Assembly: GCA_023475455.1 (NCBI GenBank)
Contig: JAMCVR010000216.1
Location: 15,670-30,571 of the forward strand
Reading direction: 5' to 3'
DNA from: Thermoplasmatota archaeon
Lineage (GTDB): Bacteria; Pseudomonadota; Gammaproteobacteria; Burkholderiales; Thiobacillaceae
Length of the DNA stretch: 14,902 bases
Shown: positions 14,821 to 14,902 of the stretch, piece after piece
Layout: each line of letters opens with the position of its first letter
Numbering within the stretch: the stretch's first letter is position 1
Program-made: the position numbers and the translations under genes
The notes under the pieces: generated by a model
Databases searched by the model: none
Seen by the model: only the letters and a program-made list of their open reading frames with translations
Told to the model about the DNA's origin: nothing

Positions 14821-14902
14821 GTTGGCGAGCGTGGCACGGGTGGCTGTGATTATGCCACCGGAGGCGCCGGCCCAAAACGCCGAAGGCGGGTTTTGGCCCG
14901 GC

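Larger units (their letters stand above)
13918..14902. repeat. Direct duplication 3 (unit 858 bp), second copy cut by the window end
   Basis: Positions 14776-14902 repeat 13918-14044 without a visible difference, starting at GGCAAAGGTGTCGGGCGGGG. The offset is 858 bp. Before the match the two sites are unrelated: SUMF1-family coding DNA at 13917 and group II intron DNA at 14775. If this follows the pattern of the other two, copy 2 would run to about 15633 and the intron would then resume. The window ends too early to see that. Confidence 0.93.

Overview
This is a GC-rich chromosomal window with dense genes and few AT-rich tracts. It looks betaproteobacterial, most like Thiobacillus, Rhodocyclales or their relatives. 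The pointers are a yffB-dapE-prmB cluster, a group 3 [NiFe]-hydrogenase, a PA2779-family gene and proteobacterial palindromic intergenic repeats. The taxonomic call is inference, because there is no rRNA or other marker here.

Layout. (a) 1-1190: the 3' end of a [NiFe]-hydrogenase large-subunit gene, overlapping by 4 bp the gene for its C-terminal maturation protease. (b) 1191-2049: no intact gene. It holds palindromic repeats, an apparent gene remnant on the minus strand, a 26-bp inverted repeat pair and the leader of the next gene. (c) 2050-4299: a membrane c-di-GMP enzyme with periplasmic solute-binding domain, TM segment, GGDEF and EAL. (d) 4304-7360, minus strand, read right to left: yffB/arsC-like, dapE, a paired-palindrome repeat, and prmB split by an exact 524-bp tandem duplication. 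(e) 7459-11070, plus strand: an Atm1-type ABC exporter, a long palindrome, a UMF1-family MFS transporter and a GNAT acetyltransferase. (f) 11197-12932: a renalase-like FAD oxidoreductase followed by an exact tandem copy of its 3' half. (g) 13052-13962, minus: a SUMF1/FGE-fold protein with a frameshift at a CG dinucleotide run. (h) 14220-14902: a PA2779-family exported protein, a strong intrinsic terminator, the 5' end of a group II intron placed just after that terminator, then a jump back to sequence already seen at 13918.

The most striking feature of the window as a whole is three separate local direct duplications (units 524, 609 and 858 bp). By eye the copies are identical, junction homology is 1-3 bp where it can be measured, and the breakpoints ignore gene boundaries. 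Removing the first restores a normal-length PrmB. The simplest reading is unmerged overlapping contig ends in the assembly. Real, very recent tandem duplications are the alternative.

I do not see a convincing undescribed multi-gene system. The points that deserve a second look are the duplications, the intron-terminator junction, a repeat that appears to have become the N-terminus of the FAD oxidoreductase, and the inverted repeat upstream of the c-di-GMP gene.
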